The notes under the pieces were generated by a model, which saw only the letters and a program-made list of their open reading frames with translations, was not told where the DNA came from and ran no database searches. This document shows, one piece after another, positions 26,777 through 35,661 of a stretch of 44,567 nucleotides of DNA (positions within the stretch are counted from its first letter, which is position 1; each line of letters opens with the position of its first letter). Origin of the DNA: Ignavibacteriota bacterium (GTDB lineage: Bacteria; Bacteroidota; Ignavibacteria; UBA10030); NCBI GenBank assembly GCA_003142475.1, contig PLMK01000079.1, positions 146,673-191,239 on the forward strand. The letters are read 5' to 3'. The position numbers were made by a program, and so were the translations under genes.

Positions 26777-28549
26777 ATGTTAGATACAAAAAATTCCGCA
26801 GAAAAGTTTGAGGAAAGCGGGTATTCAGAAGAAGAATACAAACAACTTGAACAGCTCTATTCCGGTACGATGGGTAAAATTAATGCCGGTGAAATTGTCA
26901 AAGGTCGCGTGGTTCACATTGGCGATTCCAACGTTGCGGTCGATATTGGATTCAAATCGGAAGGCAACGTGTCGGTAAGCGAGTTCCCGAAAATTAAGGA
27001 ACTTAAGATTGGCGATGAAATTGAAGTTTTCCTCGAAAGCATTGAAGATAAAGATGGCCAGCTTGTTTTGTCACGCAAGCGTGCTGATTTCATGCGTATC
27101 TGGGAACGCGTCGTTAAATCATTTGAAACAGGTGAAGTACTTAAAGGTAGATGCGTTCGTAGGACAAAAGGCGGAATCGTTGTTGATCTTATGGGATTAG
27201 ATGCTTTTTTGCCGGGTTCTCAAATCGATGTTCGCCCTGTTCGCGATTTTGATGCTTTCATCGGACGCGAGATGGATTTTCGTGTGGTGAAAGTTAATCA
27301 TCCGTCAGAAAATGTCGTGGTCAGTCATAAAATATTAGTTGAAGAAGAACTTGCCAGTCAGCGTAAAACCATTCTTGATAGTCTTGAGAAGGGTCAAATT
27401 CTCGAAGGTCATGTTAAGGCGATCACCGATTTTGGTGTGTTCGTCGATCTTGGAGGTGTTGATGGCTTGGTACACATTACTGATCTTTCATGGGGCAGAG
27501 TCAATCATCCATCGGAGATTGTAAAACTAGATGCTACTGTCAATATTGTCGTATTGGATTTCGACGCAGAGAAGAAGCGGATATCACTTGGAATGAAGCA
27601 GCTTCAACCGCATCCTTGGGAAAATATTGATCAGAAGTATCCTATCGGTACAAAAATTAATGGTAAAATAGTTTCTCTAACGGATTACGGTGCATTTGTT
27701 GAAATTGAAAAAGGCATCGAAGGTCTTATTCACATTTCAGAAATGAGTTGGACGCAGCATATCAAACATCCATCACAAGTCGTTTCTATGGGACAAATGG
27801 TGGATGCGATTATTCTCTCATTAGATAAAGATGGGAAGAAAATATCGCTTGGTATGAAACAGCTCGAACCGGATCCTTGGACGACACTGATGCAGAAATA
27901 TCCTATTGGTTCCAAGCATATGGGAACAGTTCGTAATCTGACCAACTTCGGTGTCTTCGTTGAGCTCGAAGAAGGCGTTGATGGACTTGTTCATATTTCT
28001 GATTTATCGTGGACAAAGAAAATTCGTCACCCGGGTGAAGTAGTTAAAAAGGGAGATCAGCTCGAAGTTATCGTACTTTCGGTGGACATCGATCAACGTC
28101 GAATTTCTCTTGGACATAAGCAAGTTCATGATAATCCGTGGGAAGCATTCGAATCGCAGTACAAAGTTGGCACAGATGTAGACGGAAAGGTTGTTCGTAT
28201 CATCGAGAAAGGCGTTATTGTTGAAATGCCGCTTGGTGTTGACGGCTTCGTGCCACTGTCACAACTCTCGCATACTCCAGTAAAAAATATTGCTGAGTCT
28301 TTCAAAGTGGGTGACGATATTCCTTTGAAGGTGATAGAGTTCGATAAAGAAAGCAAAAAGATTGTTCTGTCCGCACTTGAGTATCTTCGCGGTAAGGAGC
28401 AGAAGCTTGTGGATGAATATGTCGCTAGCCATAAGCTGACACCAATGACGATGAAAGATGTCGTCTCTACTCCTTCTGATGTAGAGAAAATGCCAGATGA
28501 TCTATCATTTGAAAGTAAGGATGAACCGAACACTGAGGGTTCTAACTAA
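26777..28549 (+). CDS. rpsA: 30S ribosomal protein S1
   Basis: A 590-residue RNA-binding ribosomal protein that helps place mRNA on the 30S subunit. Six S1 repeats are visible, beginning near residues 37, 118, 204, 289, 376 and 463. Repeats three to five carry the classic F-G-V-F-V-D-L / [10 protein letters not shown] wording; the first, second and sixth are more divergent, as usual. A short acidic tail ends the protein. The Shine-Dalgarno TTGGAGGT gives a secure start. A strong terminator follows 16 bases after the stop. Confidence 0.95.
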   Translation: MLDTKNSAEKFEESGYSEEEYKQLEQLYSGTMGKINAGEIVKGRVVHIGDSNVAVDIGFKSEGNVSVSEFPKIKELKIGDEIEVFLESIEDKDGQLVLSRKRADFMRIWERVVKSFETGEVLKGRCVRRTKGGIVVDLMGLDAFLPGSQIDVRPVRDFDAFIGREMDFRVVKVNHPSENVVVSHKILVEEELASQRKTILDSLEKGQILEGHVKAITDFGVFVDLGGVDGLVHITDLSWGRVNHPSEIVKLDATVNIVVLDFDAEKKRISLGMKQLQPHPWENIDQKYPIGTKINGKIVSLTDYGAFVEIEKGIEGLIHISEMSWTQHIKHPSQVVSMGQMVDAIILSLDKDGKKISLGMKQLEPDPWTTLMQKYPIGSKHMGTVRNLTNFGVFVELEEGVDGLVHISDLSWTKKIRHPGEVVKKGDQLEVIVLSVDIDQRRISLGHKQVHDNPWEAFESQYKVGTDVDGKVVRIIEKGVIVEMPLGVDGFVPLSQLSHTPVKNIAESFKVGDDIPLKVIEFDKESKKIVLSALEYLRGKEQKLVDEYVASHKLTPMTMKDVVSTPSDVEKMPDDLSFESKDEPNTEGSN

Positions 28550-28564
28550 CTCTTAGAGAAAACG

Positions 28565-28619
28565 AAAAAAGAGTTGTCCGTCCCCCCCGATATGTGGGGG
28601 CGGGCTGCTCTTTTTCTTT
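28565..28619 (+). terminator. rho-independent terminator after rpsA
   Basis: A-tract AAAAAAGAG (28565-28573) pairs with CTCTTTTT (28608-28615). Between them a GC-rich stem forms, CCCCC with GGGGG extended by GTCCG with CGGGC across a one-base bulge. The structure ends in TTTTTCTTT. The mtaB ATG at 28620 comes immediately after the U-tract, so this element separates rpsA from mtaB but also abuts the mtaB start. Confidence 0.85.
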
Positions 28620-29948
28620 ATGAAGCGCATTGCATTACATACTTGCGGCTGCAAACTCAATTACGCAGAATCCGCTGCCATTGGAAAACAATTTACCGGT
28701 AATGGATACACGGTGGTAGGTATAGATGACAGAGCGGATGTTATTGTAATCAATTCCTGCAGTGTGACCGCTTCTGCCGACCGAGAATGCCGACAATTAG
28801 TGCGGCGTGCCTTACGCCATTCTCCAGATGCATTCGTTGCAGTCGTTGGATGTTATGCTCAACTTCAGGCAGAACAACTCGCCGCAATACCAGGAGTAGA
28901 TTTGGTTTTTGGAACACAGGATAAATTCTCTCTCTTTAATATTATAGATGGTGGTAAAAAGAAAACACACGCTGATATTATAGTCTCTTGTCTTGGTGAG
29001 ATGAATGAATTTGGATTAGCATCGTCAGCAGGATTTGAAGAACGGACGCGTGCATTTCTGAAAGTGCAAGATGGATGCGATTATTCCTGTACTTATTGTA
29101 CTATTCCACTTGCACGAGGCAGAAGTAGAAGTGCTGGCATCTTGAAAATTGTGCAACAAGCAAGAGAAGCGGTTGAACTGGGGTACAAAGAAATCGTACT
29201 GACAGGAGTGAATGTCGGAGATTATGGTAGGAAGGATGGCACAAATCTACTGACTCTTCTTAAACAACTTACGACTCTTGATGGATTGCTGCGCATACGC
29301 ATTAGTTCTATTGAACCGAACTTGTTAACAGATGAGTTGCTTGATTTCTGGTTTGCTGAAGAGAAACTTTGCAATCATTGGCATATTCCATTGCAATCTG
29401 GATCTGATACAATTCTGCGATTGATGCAAAGGAGATATTTAACCAATGTATACACGAATCGCATTGAACGAATAAAGTTTTATATTCCAGAAGCAGGCAT
29501 TGGTACTGACGTTATTGTCGGATTTCCTGGAGAGAGCAATGAGTTATTTGAGGATGCATACAAATATCTCACAAACCTTCCTGTTACATATTTACATGTA
29601 TTTAGTTATTCGGAAAGACCAAATACTCCGGCATCAGAGTTTCTTCCGAAGATAGATCCACGGATCAAGGCAGAGCGGAGCAAGAGAATGCATAAGTTAA
29701 GCGATAAAAAGCGAAGTGATTATTATCATCGTTTTTTAGGAAAGACAATTCCTGTTCTTTTTGAATCAGTTAATTCCAACGGATTAGTCTCTGGATTGAC
29801 GCAAGAATACGTACGAGTCGATGTGAAATCAGATTCGCATATAACAAATGAAATTCTTAACATTACTATTCAAGAAGCTTCTATTGATAGATGTATTGGA
29901 AAAATAGCAGAGCCGAAAATAACTTCTGCGATTCGCATTGCAATTTAA
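28620..29948 (+). CDS. mtaB: tRNA (N6-threonylcarbamoyladenosine(37)-C2)-methylthiotransferase MtaB
   Basis: A 442-residue radical-SAM enzyme expected to convert t6A37 to ms2t6A37 in tRNAs reading ANN codons. The N-terminal domain has the cluster cysteines Cys11 (C-G-C-K-L-N), Cys47 (I-N-S-C-S-V-T) and Cys78 (V-V-G-C-Y-A-Q). The radical-SAM CxxxCxxC is Cys153/157/160 in D-G-C-D-Y-S-C-T-Y-C. The C-terminal region fits a TRAM domain. The T-C-G-C-K-L-N and G-C-Y-A-Q wording fits MtaB better than MiaB or RimO. The start codon directly follows a terminator U-tract and has no separate Shine-Dalgarno, which is odd for this gene-dense strand; the N-terminus nevertheless matches the family. Confidence 0.92.
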   Translation: MKRIALHTCGCKLNYAESAAIGKQFTGNGYTVVGIDDRADVIVINSCSVTASADRECRQLVRRALRHSPDAFVAVVGCYAQLQAEQLAAIPGVDLVFGTQDKFSLFNIIDGGKKKTHADIIVSCLGEMNEFGLASSAGFEERTRAFLKVQDGCDYSCTYCTIPLARGRSRSAGILKIVQQAREAVELGYKEIVLTGVNVGDYGRKDGTNLLTLLKQLTTLDGLLRIRISSIEPNLLTDELLDFWFAEEKLCNHWHIPLQSGSDTILRLMQRRYLTNVYTNRIERIKFYIPEAGIGTDVIVGFPGESNELFEDAYKYLTNLPVTYLHVFSYSERPNTPASEFLPKIDPRIKAERSKRMHKLSDKKRSDYYHRFLGKTIPVLFESVNSNGLVSGLTQEYVRVDVKSDSHITNEILNITIQEASIDRCIGKIAEPKITSAIRIAI

Positions 29949-29962
29949 CCGGAGATTTCACT

Positions 29963-30697
29963 ATGAAACGGTTCCTTGTCGTAACTGCATTCTTATTTTG
30001 CTTAATACAACAACAATATGCTCAAACACGGCCGATGTCAGTATTGATAGCCCAAGAAATGCAAAGTAAAGTAATAACATCGATTAATTTAGATTATTCA
30101 GCTTCATTTGAGTCTAAGAAATCGGTTATGCTGGCTGTTGTTGCATCGCTCATTCTTCCAGGAATGGGCGAAATGTATGTAGGATCGTTTGAATCAGGGA
30201 AATACAATCTCATCGCCGAAGGTGGTCTGTGGCTTGCCTACAGCGGATTTCGTATGCACGCTGATTGGCTGCAACAAGATGCACGAACATTTGCGAATCA
30301 ACACGCAGGTGCAAACTTTGATAATAAAGACGATCAATATTCAATCAATATCGGCAACTTCAATACAATTGATGAGTACAACCAAGCGAAGTTGAGAAAC
30401 CGTGAGAACGATCTTGTATATACAGCAGACCAATATAATTGGCAATGGGATTCAGGTGCTAACCGTACTCAGTTTAAGGATTTATGGATCCGCAGCGGGG
30501 AAATTAAAAATAATGCAAAATTTTTCATTGCTGCAGTAGTAGTAAATCATCTCTTCTCAGCGTTTTCTGCTGGAAGAAAAGCTGCAGAATATAACAAGTC
30601 GCTTTCAATGATGGATAATATCGAAATTCATACATTTGCACTAAACAACGGTGCACATATTGATGGTGTTGGTTTAAGCATCTCGACAAAATTTTAA
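29963..30697 (+). CDS. exported protein, DUF5683-like
   Basis: A 244-residue protein beginning M-K-R-F-L-V-V-T-A-F-L-F-C-L-I, a Sec signal peptide likely cut after Y-A-Q near residue 21. The middle carries A-S-L-I-L-P-G-M-G-E-M-Y-V-G, the hallmark of DUF5683-type proteins of Bacteroidota and Ignavibacteria, whose members have short hydrophobic hairpins. A second hydrophobic segment, F-F-I-A-A-V-V-V-N-H-L-F-S-A-F, lies near residues 186-200. The function is unknown and an envelope location is inferred. An in-frame ATG at 29891 lies inside mtaB, but the signal peptide and position after the mtaB stop favour 29963. truA follows after 8 bases. Confidence 0.75.
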   Translation: MKRFLVVTAFLFCLIQQQYAQTRPMSVLIAQEMQSKVITSINLDYSASFESKKSVMLAVVASLILPGMGEMYVGSFESGKYNLIAEGGLWLAYSGFRMHADWLQQDARTFANQHAGANFDNKDDQYSINIGNFNTIDEYNQAKLRNRENDLVYTADQYNWQWDSGANRTQFKDLWIRSGEIKNNAKFFIAAVVVNHLFSAFSAGRKAAEYNKSLSMMDNIEIHTFALNNGAHIDGVGLSISTKF

Positions 30698-30705
30698 CGC
30701 AATGT

Positions 30706-31434
30706 ATGCCAAATATCCGACTAATGATTGAGTATGATGGCACAGACTATGTTGGTTGGCAATTCCAAAAAAACGGACGGTCGATCCAGGAAGAAATTGA
30801 AAAGGCAATAAAACAAATTTTGCAAGCGGATATCAGAATTACTGGAGCCGGCAGAACGGATGCTGGAGTTCATGCGCGAGGTCAGGTTGCAAGTTTCTTT
30901 ATGGAGGAAGAATTTGAGATCAGTACCCTTGCAAAAAGTTTGAGTTCTGTGTTGCCGCATAGTATCGTTATCCGAGAGGCAGTTGAGGCGCCATTGGATT
31001 TTAACGCACGCTACGATGCAAAAAAAAGACGTTACTCGTATTCGATTAGTCAAGAACCGATAGCAATTCAACGGAATTATTGTTGGCAGGTTTTTCAAAA
31101 GTTAGATCCTGATTTAATGCAAATGTGTGCAAAGCAAATTATTGGAGAGCATGGATTTCGGGCTTTTTGTAAAGTAGAAGATGACCTGCACCAGCACCGC
31201 TGTACGATTACATCGGCTGAATGGACCAAAAATAATAAACTGCTAATTTTTGAAATCACGTCAAATCGTTTTTTGCATGGAATGGTTCGTACATTAGTTG
31301 GAACTATGGTAAATGTGGGAAGAGGGCACTCAAAGATGAATGAGTTTGCAAAAATACTTGAGTCAAAAGATAGAGCCGCAGCAGGAATGTCTGCTCCGGC
31401 AAAAGGTCTTATTTTGGAAGAAATATATTACTAA
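30706..31434 (+). CDS. truA: tRNA pseudouridine(38-40) synthase
   Basis: A 242-residue enzyme that isomerises uridines 38-40 in tRNA anticodon stems. The opening R-L-M-I-E-Y-D-G-T-D-Y-V-G-W-Q matches TruA. The catalytic aspartate is Asp52 in G-A-G-R-T-D-A-G-V-H-A. The later R-R-Y-S-Y and F-L-H-G-M-V-R-T-L-V-G-T segments are also conserved, and the length is standard. A strong AAGGAGG just after its last codons (31433-31439) belongs to the next, broken gene. The run mtaB - exported protein - truA is closely spaced and probably co-transcribed. Confidence 0.95.
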   Translation: MPNIRLMIEYDGTDYVGWQFQKNGRSIQEEIEKAIKQILQADIRITGAGRTDAGVHARGQVASFFMEEEFEISTLAKSLSSVLPHSIVIREAVEAPLDFNARYDAKKRRYSYSISQEPIAIQRNYCWQVFQKLDPDLMQMCAKQIIGEHGFRAFCKVEDDLHQHRCTITSAEWTKNNKLLIFEITSNRFLHGMVRTLVGTMVNVGRGHSKMNEFAKILESKDRAAAGMSAPAKGLILEEIYY

Positions 31435-31447
31435 GGAGGTTAGTATT

Positions 31448-31984
31448 ATGTTTAAGAAAATAAGATTGTGGTCTGTCGTATTGTTTATTTCAAGCACTAC
31501 ATTCAGTTGTAGTACATTGATGCAACTAAATGTTTTTCCGGTAACGAAGGATGTTGAATTGGAACAACAGTTTGATTCCGTAATTTAAAAGAGTCCAAAG
31601 GGATAACCAATTTTAAAGAATCGCCCGGATGTCAAAACGTATGTCGAGAATATTGAAAAAAAACACTTACTTCACTGGATATTTTATATCGAAATCAATT
31701 TGCTTATAGATTTGAGATTATTAACGACGATAGTACTATAAACGCATTTTGTACACCCGGTGGGTATGTACATACGGGTTTATTGAAGGCTGTTGATAAT
31801 GAAGCGACGTTGGCCGGTGTCATCGCGCATGAAATTATGCATGCAGAAAGGCGGCACAATATGGCATTGGGACCGTTCTTGGTATGGTAAACGGAAAGTG
31901 GGAGAGACGGGCATTCAAAATAACATTGCCATAATGTATCGCACATATAGTACTAAGCGGGACAATGCAAGCTCTGAATTATAA
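31448..31984 (+). pseudogene. decayed M48-family metallopeptidase
   Basis: Remnant of a zinc peptidase of the M48 (LoiP/BepA-like) lipoprotein type. A good AAGGAGG precedes ATG 31448, and the first 46 codons encode a lipoprotein signal with T-F-S-C-S and then K-D-V-E-L-E-Q-Q. In-frame TAA codons follow at 31586 and 31604. The same frame then reads P-I-L-K-N-R-P-D-V-K, until loss of one A in an A-run (31656-31663) shifts the frame. The next frame has [21 protein letters not shown] and the zinc motif H-E-I-M-H (31828-31842). Another shift leads to S-T-K-R-D-N-A-S-S-E-L and a stop. At least two nonsense changes and two frameshifts, plus loss of the C-terminal part, make function very unlikely. 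Confidence 0.9.
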
Positions 31985-32001
31985 AAGTAATTAAATCAGC
32001 A

Positions 32002-32841
32002 ATGAAATCGGTGAAAAAAATAATACGAGATGCACTTATAAAAGGCGGTTTACTCCAAACCACGCTTTCAGAAGAAGAGTTGAAACAAGTTATCGATGCA
32101 AGTTCTTTAAGCGGTACAATCGATAAAACAGAGCATGAACTAATTAAAAGTGTTCTACAATTCTCAGATATCACTGCAAAAGAAATTATGGTGCCACGTC
32201 CGGATATTGTTGCGCTGGATATATCCATACAGCGAGATGTGTTGGTTCGCAAAGTTATTGAAGAAGGATACTCACGTCTCCCTGTTTACAAAGGGACAAT
32301 AGATCACATCATCGGTGTGATATATAGCAAGGATTTGCTGAGTTTACTTGAACATCGCTCACTCATCATATTGCAGGATATAGTTCGTCCTGCACACTTT
32401 ATTCCTGAATCAAAAAAAATTAGTTTACTCCTGCGAGAGTTTCAACAGAATAAAGTACACATTGGCATTGTTGTCGATGAATATGGCGGAACCGAAGGCA
32501 TTGTAACAATGGAAGATATTGTTGAAGAAATTGTTGGAGATATACTTGATGAGTACGATGAAACGCGTAAGTCGGTGGAACAAGAGAGCGATGGCTCGAT
32601 AATTGTAGATGCAGCTCTTTCGATTGCAGACTTCAATGTTCAATTCAGAGTGAAGTTACCTGAAGCCCCAGACTATGAAACTTTGGCAGGTTACTTACAA
32701 AAAATTACCGGCAAACTTCCGGAATTAAATGAAGAAATTAAAACAGAGAACTTTGTCTTTACAATTCTGACAAAGAGCGCGCGTCGTATTCGGCAAGTAA
32801 AGGTAAGCCCTTCCCTGAAATCCAATGTTATCGAAGAATGA
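32002..32841 (+). CDS. CBS-domain protein of the CorC/HlyC family
   Basis: A 279-residue protein with an N-terminal helical linker, a pair of CBS domains (about residues 60-185) and a C-terminal CorC_HlyC domain (about 200-275, A-P-D-Y-E-T-L-A-G-Y-L). The CBS core motifs M-V-P-R-P-D-I-V-A-L, S-R-L-P-V-Y and D-E-Y-G-G-T-E-G-I-V-T-M-E-D are typical. No DUF21 membrane domain is present, so it is a soluble CorC-like form rather than a complete transporter. A role in Mg2+/Co2+ efflux or in sensing adenine nucleotides is suggested by the family but unproven here. Its stop overlaps the next start by four bases (ATGA), so the pair is translationally coupled. Confidence 0.85.
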   Translation: MKSVKKIIRDALIKGGLLQTTLSEEELKQVIDASSLSGTIDKTEHELIKSVLQFSDITAKEIMVPRPDIVALDISIQRDVLVRKVIEEGYSRLPVYKGTIDHIIGVIYSKDLLSLLEHRSLIILQDIVRPAHFIPESKKISLLLREFQQNKVHIGIVVDEYGGTEGIVTMEDIVEEIVGDILDEYDETRKSVEQESDGSIIVDAALSIADFNVQFRVKLPEAPDYETLAGYLQKITGKLPELNEEIKTENFVFTILTKSARRIRQVKVSPSLKSNVIEE

Positions 32842-33503
32842 TGATGTTTCCGTTACAAGAGCTATTTATTAAAATATGTGGAATTACTAATCTTGTAGAT
32901 GCAAAATTAGCTTGTTCATTTGGTGCGAATGCAGTTGGTTTCGTCTTCGGACAGTCCAGCGATCGATACGTTTCGCCAGAACGAGCAGCTGCCATTATTG
33001 CCGATTTGCCGGAGCACATTTCTAAAATTGGAGTTTTTGAAAACGCCAGTCCTCAATATGTTCAGAGTATCTTAAAACTAGTACCGCTCAGTGCCGTGCA
33101 ACTTCTATGTAACAATGGACCCGACGACCTCGTGGACTTCGATGTAAGCGTGATTAAGCAATTTCAATTGAATCAATCATTCGATACAGAGGTCATGCGA
33201 AATTATTTGGTAGATGCCTTTCTCTTGAAAAATCAGAACGAAGAAGTTGGAAATCAGCTGCCTAAAAAATATCATTGGGATATTGCAATCAAAGCAAAAG
33301 AATATGGACGTATTATTATATCTGGAGGGCTCAATCCAAATAATATAGAAGATGCAGTTCGCTTTGTACAACCTTATGGAGTAGATGTATGTGTTGGCGT
33401 AGAACGGAGTCCTGGAAAACTTGATAAATCACTTCTCCGAACATTCATCTCCAACGCTCGTAATGAAAACCTCTATTACGCAGAAGATATGGAATATGAA
33501 TGA
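32838..33503 (+). CDS. TrpF-like (phosphoribosylanthranilate isomerase) protein, catalytic Asp missing
   Basis: A 221-residue beta/alpha-barrel protein of the TrpF family. It keeps I-K-I-C-G-I-T-N with the catalytic Cys14, G-F-V-F near 34-37, R-Y-V-S-P, V-G-V-F-type I-G-V-F, the phosphate loop S-G-G-L-N-P-N-N, and Y-G-V-D-V-C-V-G-V-E. But the general-acid aspartate of F-L-L-D is replaced by lysine (Lys131 in A-F-L-L-K-N), the following G-G-T-G loop is absent, and the usual V-Q-L-H-G reads V-Q-L-L-C. Ordinary TrpF activity is therefore doubtful. It could be a decaying or repurposed copy. There are no other trp genes nearby; it is coupled to the CBS protein gene. Two or three ATGs in a row could be the start. 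Confidence 0.75.
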   Translation: MMMFPLQELFIKICGITNLVDAKLACSFGANAVGFVFGQSSDRYVSPERAAAIIADLPEHISKIGVFENASPQYVQSILKLVPLSAVQLLCNNGPDDLVDFDVSVIKQFQLNQSFDTEVMRNYLVDAFLLKNQNEEVGNQLPKKYHWDIAIKAKEYGRIIISGGLNPNNIEDAVRFVQPYGVDVCVGVERSPGKLDKSLLRTFISNARNENLYYAEDMEYE

Positions 33504-33757
33504 AGTAACCTCATTCAAAGCAAAACTATCAATCACAAATGAATCCTTCCAGATGCATTATCCAGAGAAACACTCTTAAAGCATCTCTGAATATTGATAA
33601 TTGAATAGCATTCTAGTCAACTATTTATTCAGGTGGAATCAATTCAAATGGTCATTAAGAATTATTGTGTTAATAGAAAAAGAGGCTATTCAGCTATGAA
33701 CAGTGAACAGAAAACACAATGTTCTTATAACGATTATTTTATTTCCGGGTTTCGTTT

Positions 33758-35008
33758 ATGAAGTTATTCTCAGATTCCATTGTAAGAATAGTGCGCAATT
33801 CTTTTTCGACCATCCTTGTTAGAGGTATATTTGGTTTTGCTCGTATTATTGTTCTTCTGCTATTAGCGAAAACTTATGGAATAAGAGAATTCGGTCTTTT
33901 TTCTCTTATCCTCATTTTCATGGAGATAGCAAAAGTAGTCTCTGATTTAGGAGTCGATATTGTTTCCATCAGAAGATTTGCCGCTGATCCAAAGAATGTC
34001 CATGCCATTCTTGAATCGATTTTGGGACTTAAATTACTGTCTGCAACGCTTGGCAGTGTACTGACTATCAGTGTCTATGCATTCTTGTATGGTGACTCCT
34101 TTGGACTCACCCTGCTTTCAATCGCTTGTGTTTCGATTTACACATCATTGCTCCTGAATGCGTTTGTGAGTTATTATCAGACGCAACTTTCAATGGAGAA
34201 AATCATCCGTGCTCATCTGATTGGATATGGATGCTATTTGGCATTTTCGGTTATTGCCATTCTCTTTAGAACATCTCTTATTCTATTAATGGGAATTATT
34301 CCACTTACCGAAGGAATAATCCTTTTTCTCTTGATTCGGCGGTACACATACAACGCACCGCTTCGTATTCGTATTAACATACCGTTTATTCGGAGGCTCT
34401 TATCGGAAAGCATTTATGTTGGTTTGGCAGGAATTGCGGTCGTGATTTATTTGCGGCTAGACAATGTCATGATTAGTCGGATTTTAGATCTTAAAAGTGT
34501 TGGACAGTATGCGTTTGCTTATCGGTTAACCGAACCATTTTCACTTCTTTTCTCTTCATTTGGTATCTCTCTCTATGCATCATTGTCTTCTTTTTTATCA
34601 ATAGAGGCAAAAGTTCAAGAACGTTTCGTCTATGCAAAAAAATATCTTCTTGGGATGCTGGTTGTTGCCTGTGTAGGCATTCTTGGATACGTGCTTGCCG
34701 TTCGACCTCTTTTGCCAATGTTTTCCGCTGAATATGCTGCGTCAGGTCAAGTTCTTTTAATTTTAAGCTTTGTCCTTATTTTTAAAGCTTTGAACACACA
34801 ACTGACAGCTATTCTGAATTCAATGGGAAAATTTCGTATTGTAAGTGGAATTACATTTATTAATCTCGTAACCAGTTTTATTCTTAATTTCATTTTTATT
34901 CCGCACTTTGGAATTGTTGGCGCGGCAATGGCTGTTGTTGGTACCGAATTTGTAAATTCGTTATTCCAAGGTGGTTCATTAGTATATTATTATAAACTCA
35001 ATAATTAA
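33758..35008 (+). CDS. polysaccharide flippase (Wzx/MurJ-like, MOP superfamily)
   Basis: A 416-residue integral membrane protein with about 12 hydrophobic segments. The N-terminal region, R-G-I-F-G-F-A-R-I-I-V-L-L-L-L-A-K-T-Y-G and G-L-F-S-L-I-L-I-F, matches Wzx-type flippases. The C-terminal region has repeated helices and the typical A-A-M-A-V-V-G-T-E-F. These proteins turn lipid-linked oligosaccharides across the inner membrane. It is the first gene of a cluster with a methyltransferase and two glycosyltransferases, which supports a role in surface polysaccharide export. A 254-bp gap, the probable promoter region, precedes it. Confidence 0.85.
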   Translation: MKLFSDSIVRIVRNSFSTILVRGIFGFARIIVLLLLAKTYGIREFGLFSLILIFMEIAKVVSDLGVDIVSIRRFAADPKNVHAILESILGLKLLSATLGSVLTISVYAFLYGDSFGLTLLSIACVSIYTSLLLNAFVSYYQTQLSMEKIIRAHLIGYGCYLAFSVIAILFRTSLILLMGIIPLTEGIILFLLIRRYTYNAPLRIRINIPFIRRLLSESIYVGLAGIAVVIYLRLDNVMISRILDLKSVGQYAFAYRLTEPFSLLFSSFGISLYASLSSFLSIEAKVQERFVYAKKYLLGMLVVACVGILGYVLAVRPLLPMFSAEYAASGQVLLILSFVLIFKALNTQLTAILNSMGKFRIVSGITFINLVTSFILNFIFIPHFGIVGAAMAVVGTEFVNSLFQGGSLVYYYKLNN

Positions 35009-35019
35009 TCGGATAGGAC

Positions 35020-35661
35020 ATGGAACGTTCATTGCCTGATGATGAATTGTTATATTTTGCCGGTACAGAAGAGTTGACTGAAAAAGTCCAAGCGCGATTT
35101 GTTCCATACTTTCTTCATTCGCAAGGGACAGTATTAGAGATTGGCTGTGGCAAAGGTGTGATGCTTTTAATGCTAAAGGAAAATGGTGTTGACGGGTACG
35201 GAATTGACTTATCTGACACCGCAGTGAAGTATTGTAAAGAAAAAGGACTCAAAGCGATCCATAGTGATCTTCTCACACATTTGAAGAAACTAAATAATGA
35301 TTCCCTAGGCGGGATATTCTGTGCCCATGTTATTGAGCATTTAAGGCCGGAAGAAGCGGTAACATTTTTTAAGCAAGCTTATCGTGTCTTGAAGAAGGGA
35401 AGTAAACTTGTCATTGTCACACCGAATGCGAAGGATCTTCGGACCACAGAACGGTTTTGGCTTGATATTACACATATTCGTCCGTATCCAGAAAAACTTC
35501 TTTATGCATTAATTGCACGAGAAGGTTTTAATAACATTCAAATGCTCACCGATCGCGAACCTGCAAGAAATATTTTAGAACGCGTTCTAAAAACGTGTAT
35601 TCGGTGGTGGTTTCTAGGATATATGTTCGTTGGTGATTTAATTGCGATCGCAGAACGATGA
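35020..35661 (+). CDS. class I SAM-dependent methyltransferase
   Basis: A 213-residue methyltransferase with the motif I loop V-L-E-I-G-C-G-K-G-V near residues 38-47, motif II Y-G-I-D-L-S-D-T-A, and the post-II segment A-H-V-I-E-H-L-R-P-E-E-A, all of the Methyltransf_11/UbiE type. The substrate is not evident. It sits between the flippase (11 bases upstream) and a glycosyltransferase (four-base overlap), so methylation of a sugar or of a lipid-linked intermediate of the same polysaccharide is the likely role. Confidence 0.85.
   Translation: MERSLPDDELLYFAGTEELTEKVQARFVPYFLHSQGTVLEIGCGKGVMLLMLKENGVDGYGIDLSDTAVKYCKEKGLKAIHSDLLTHLKKLNNDSLGGIFCAHVIEHLRPEEAVTFFKQAYRVLKKGSKLVIVTPNAKDLRTTERFWLDITHIRPYPEKLLYALIAREGFNNIQMLTDREPARNILERVLKTCIRWWFLGYMFVGDLIAIAER

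Noticed and set aside
31340-31447. Start of an ORF within truA running into the M48 lipoprotein segment
   Set aside because: It is an out-of-frame shadow of truA. The real start, with a strong Shine-Dalgarno, is 31448.
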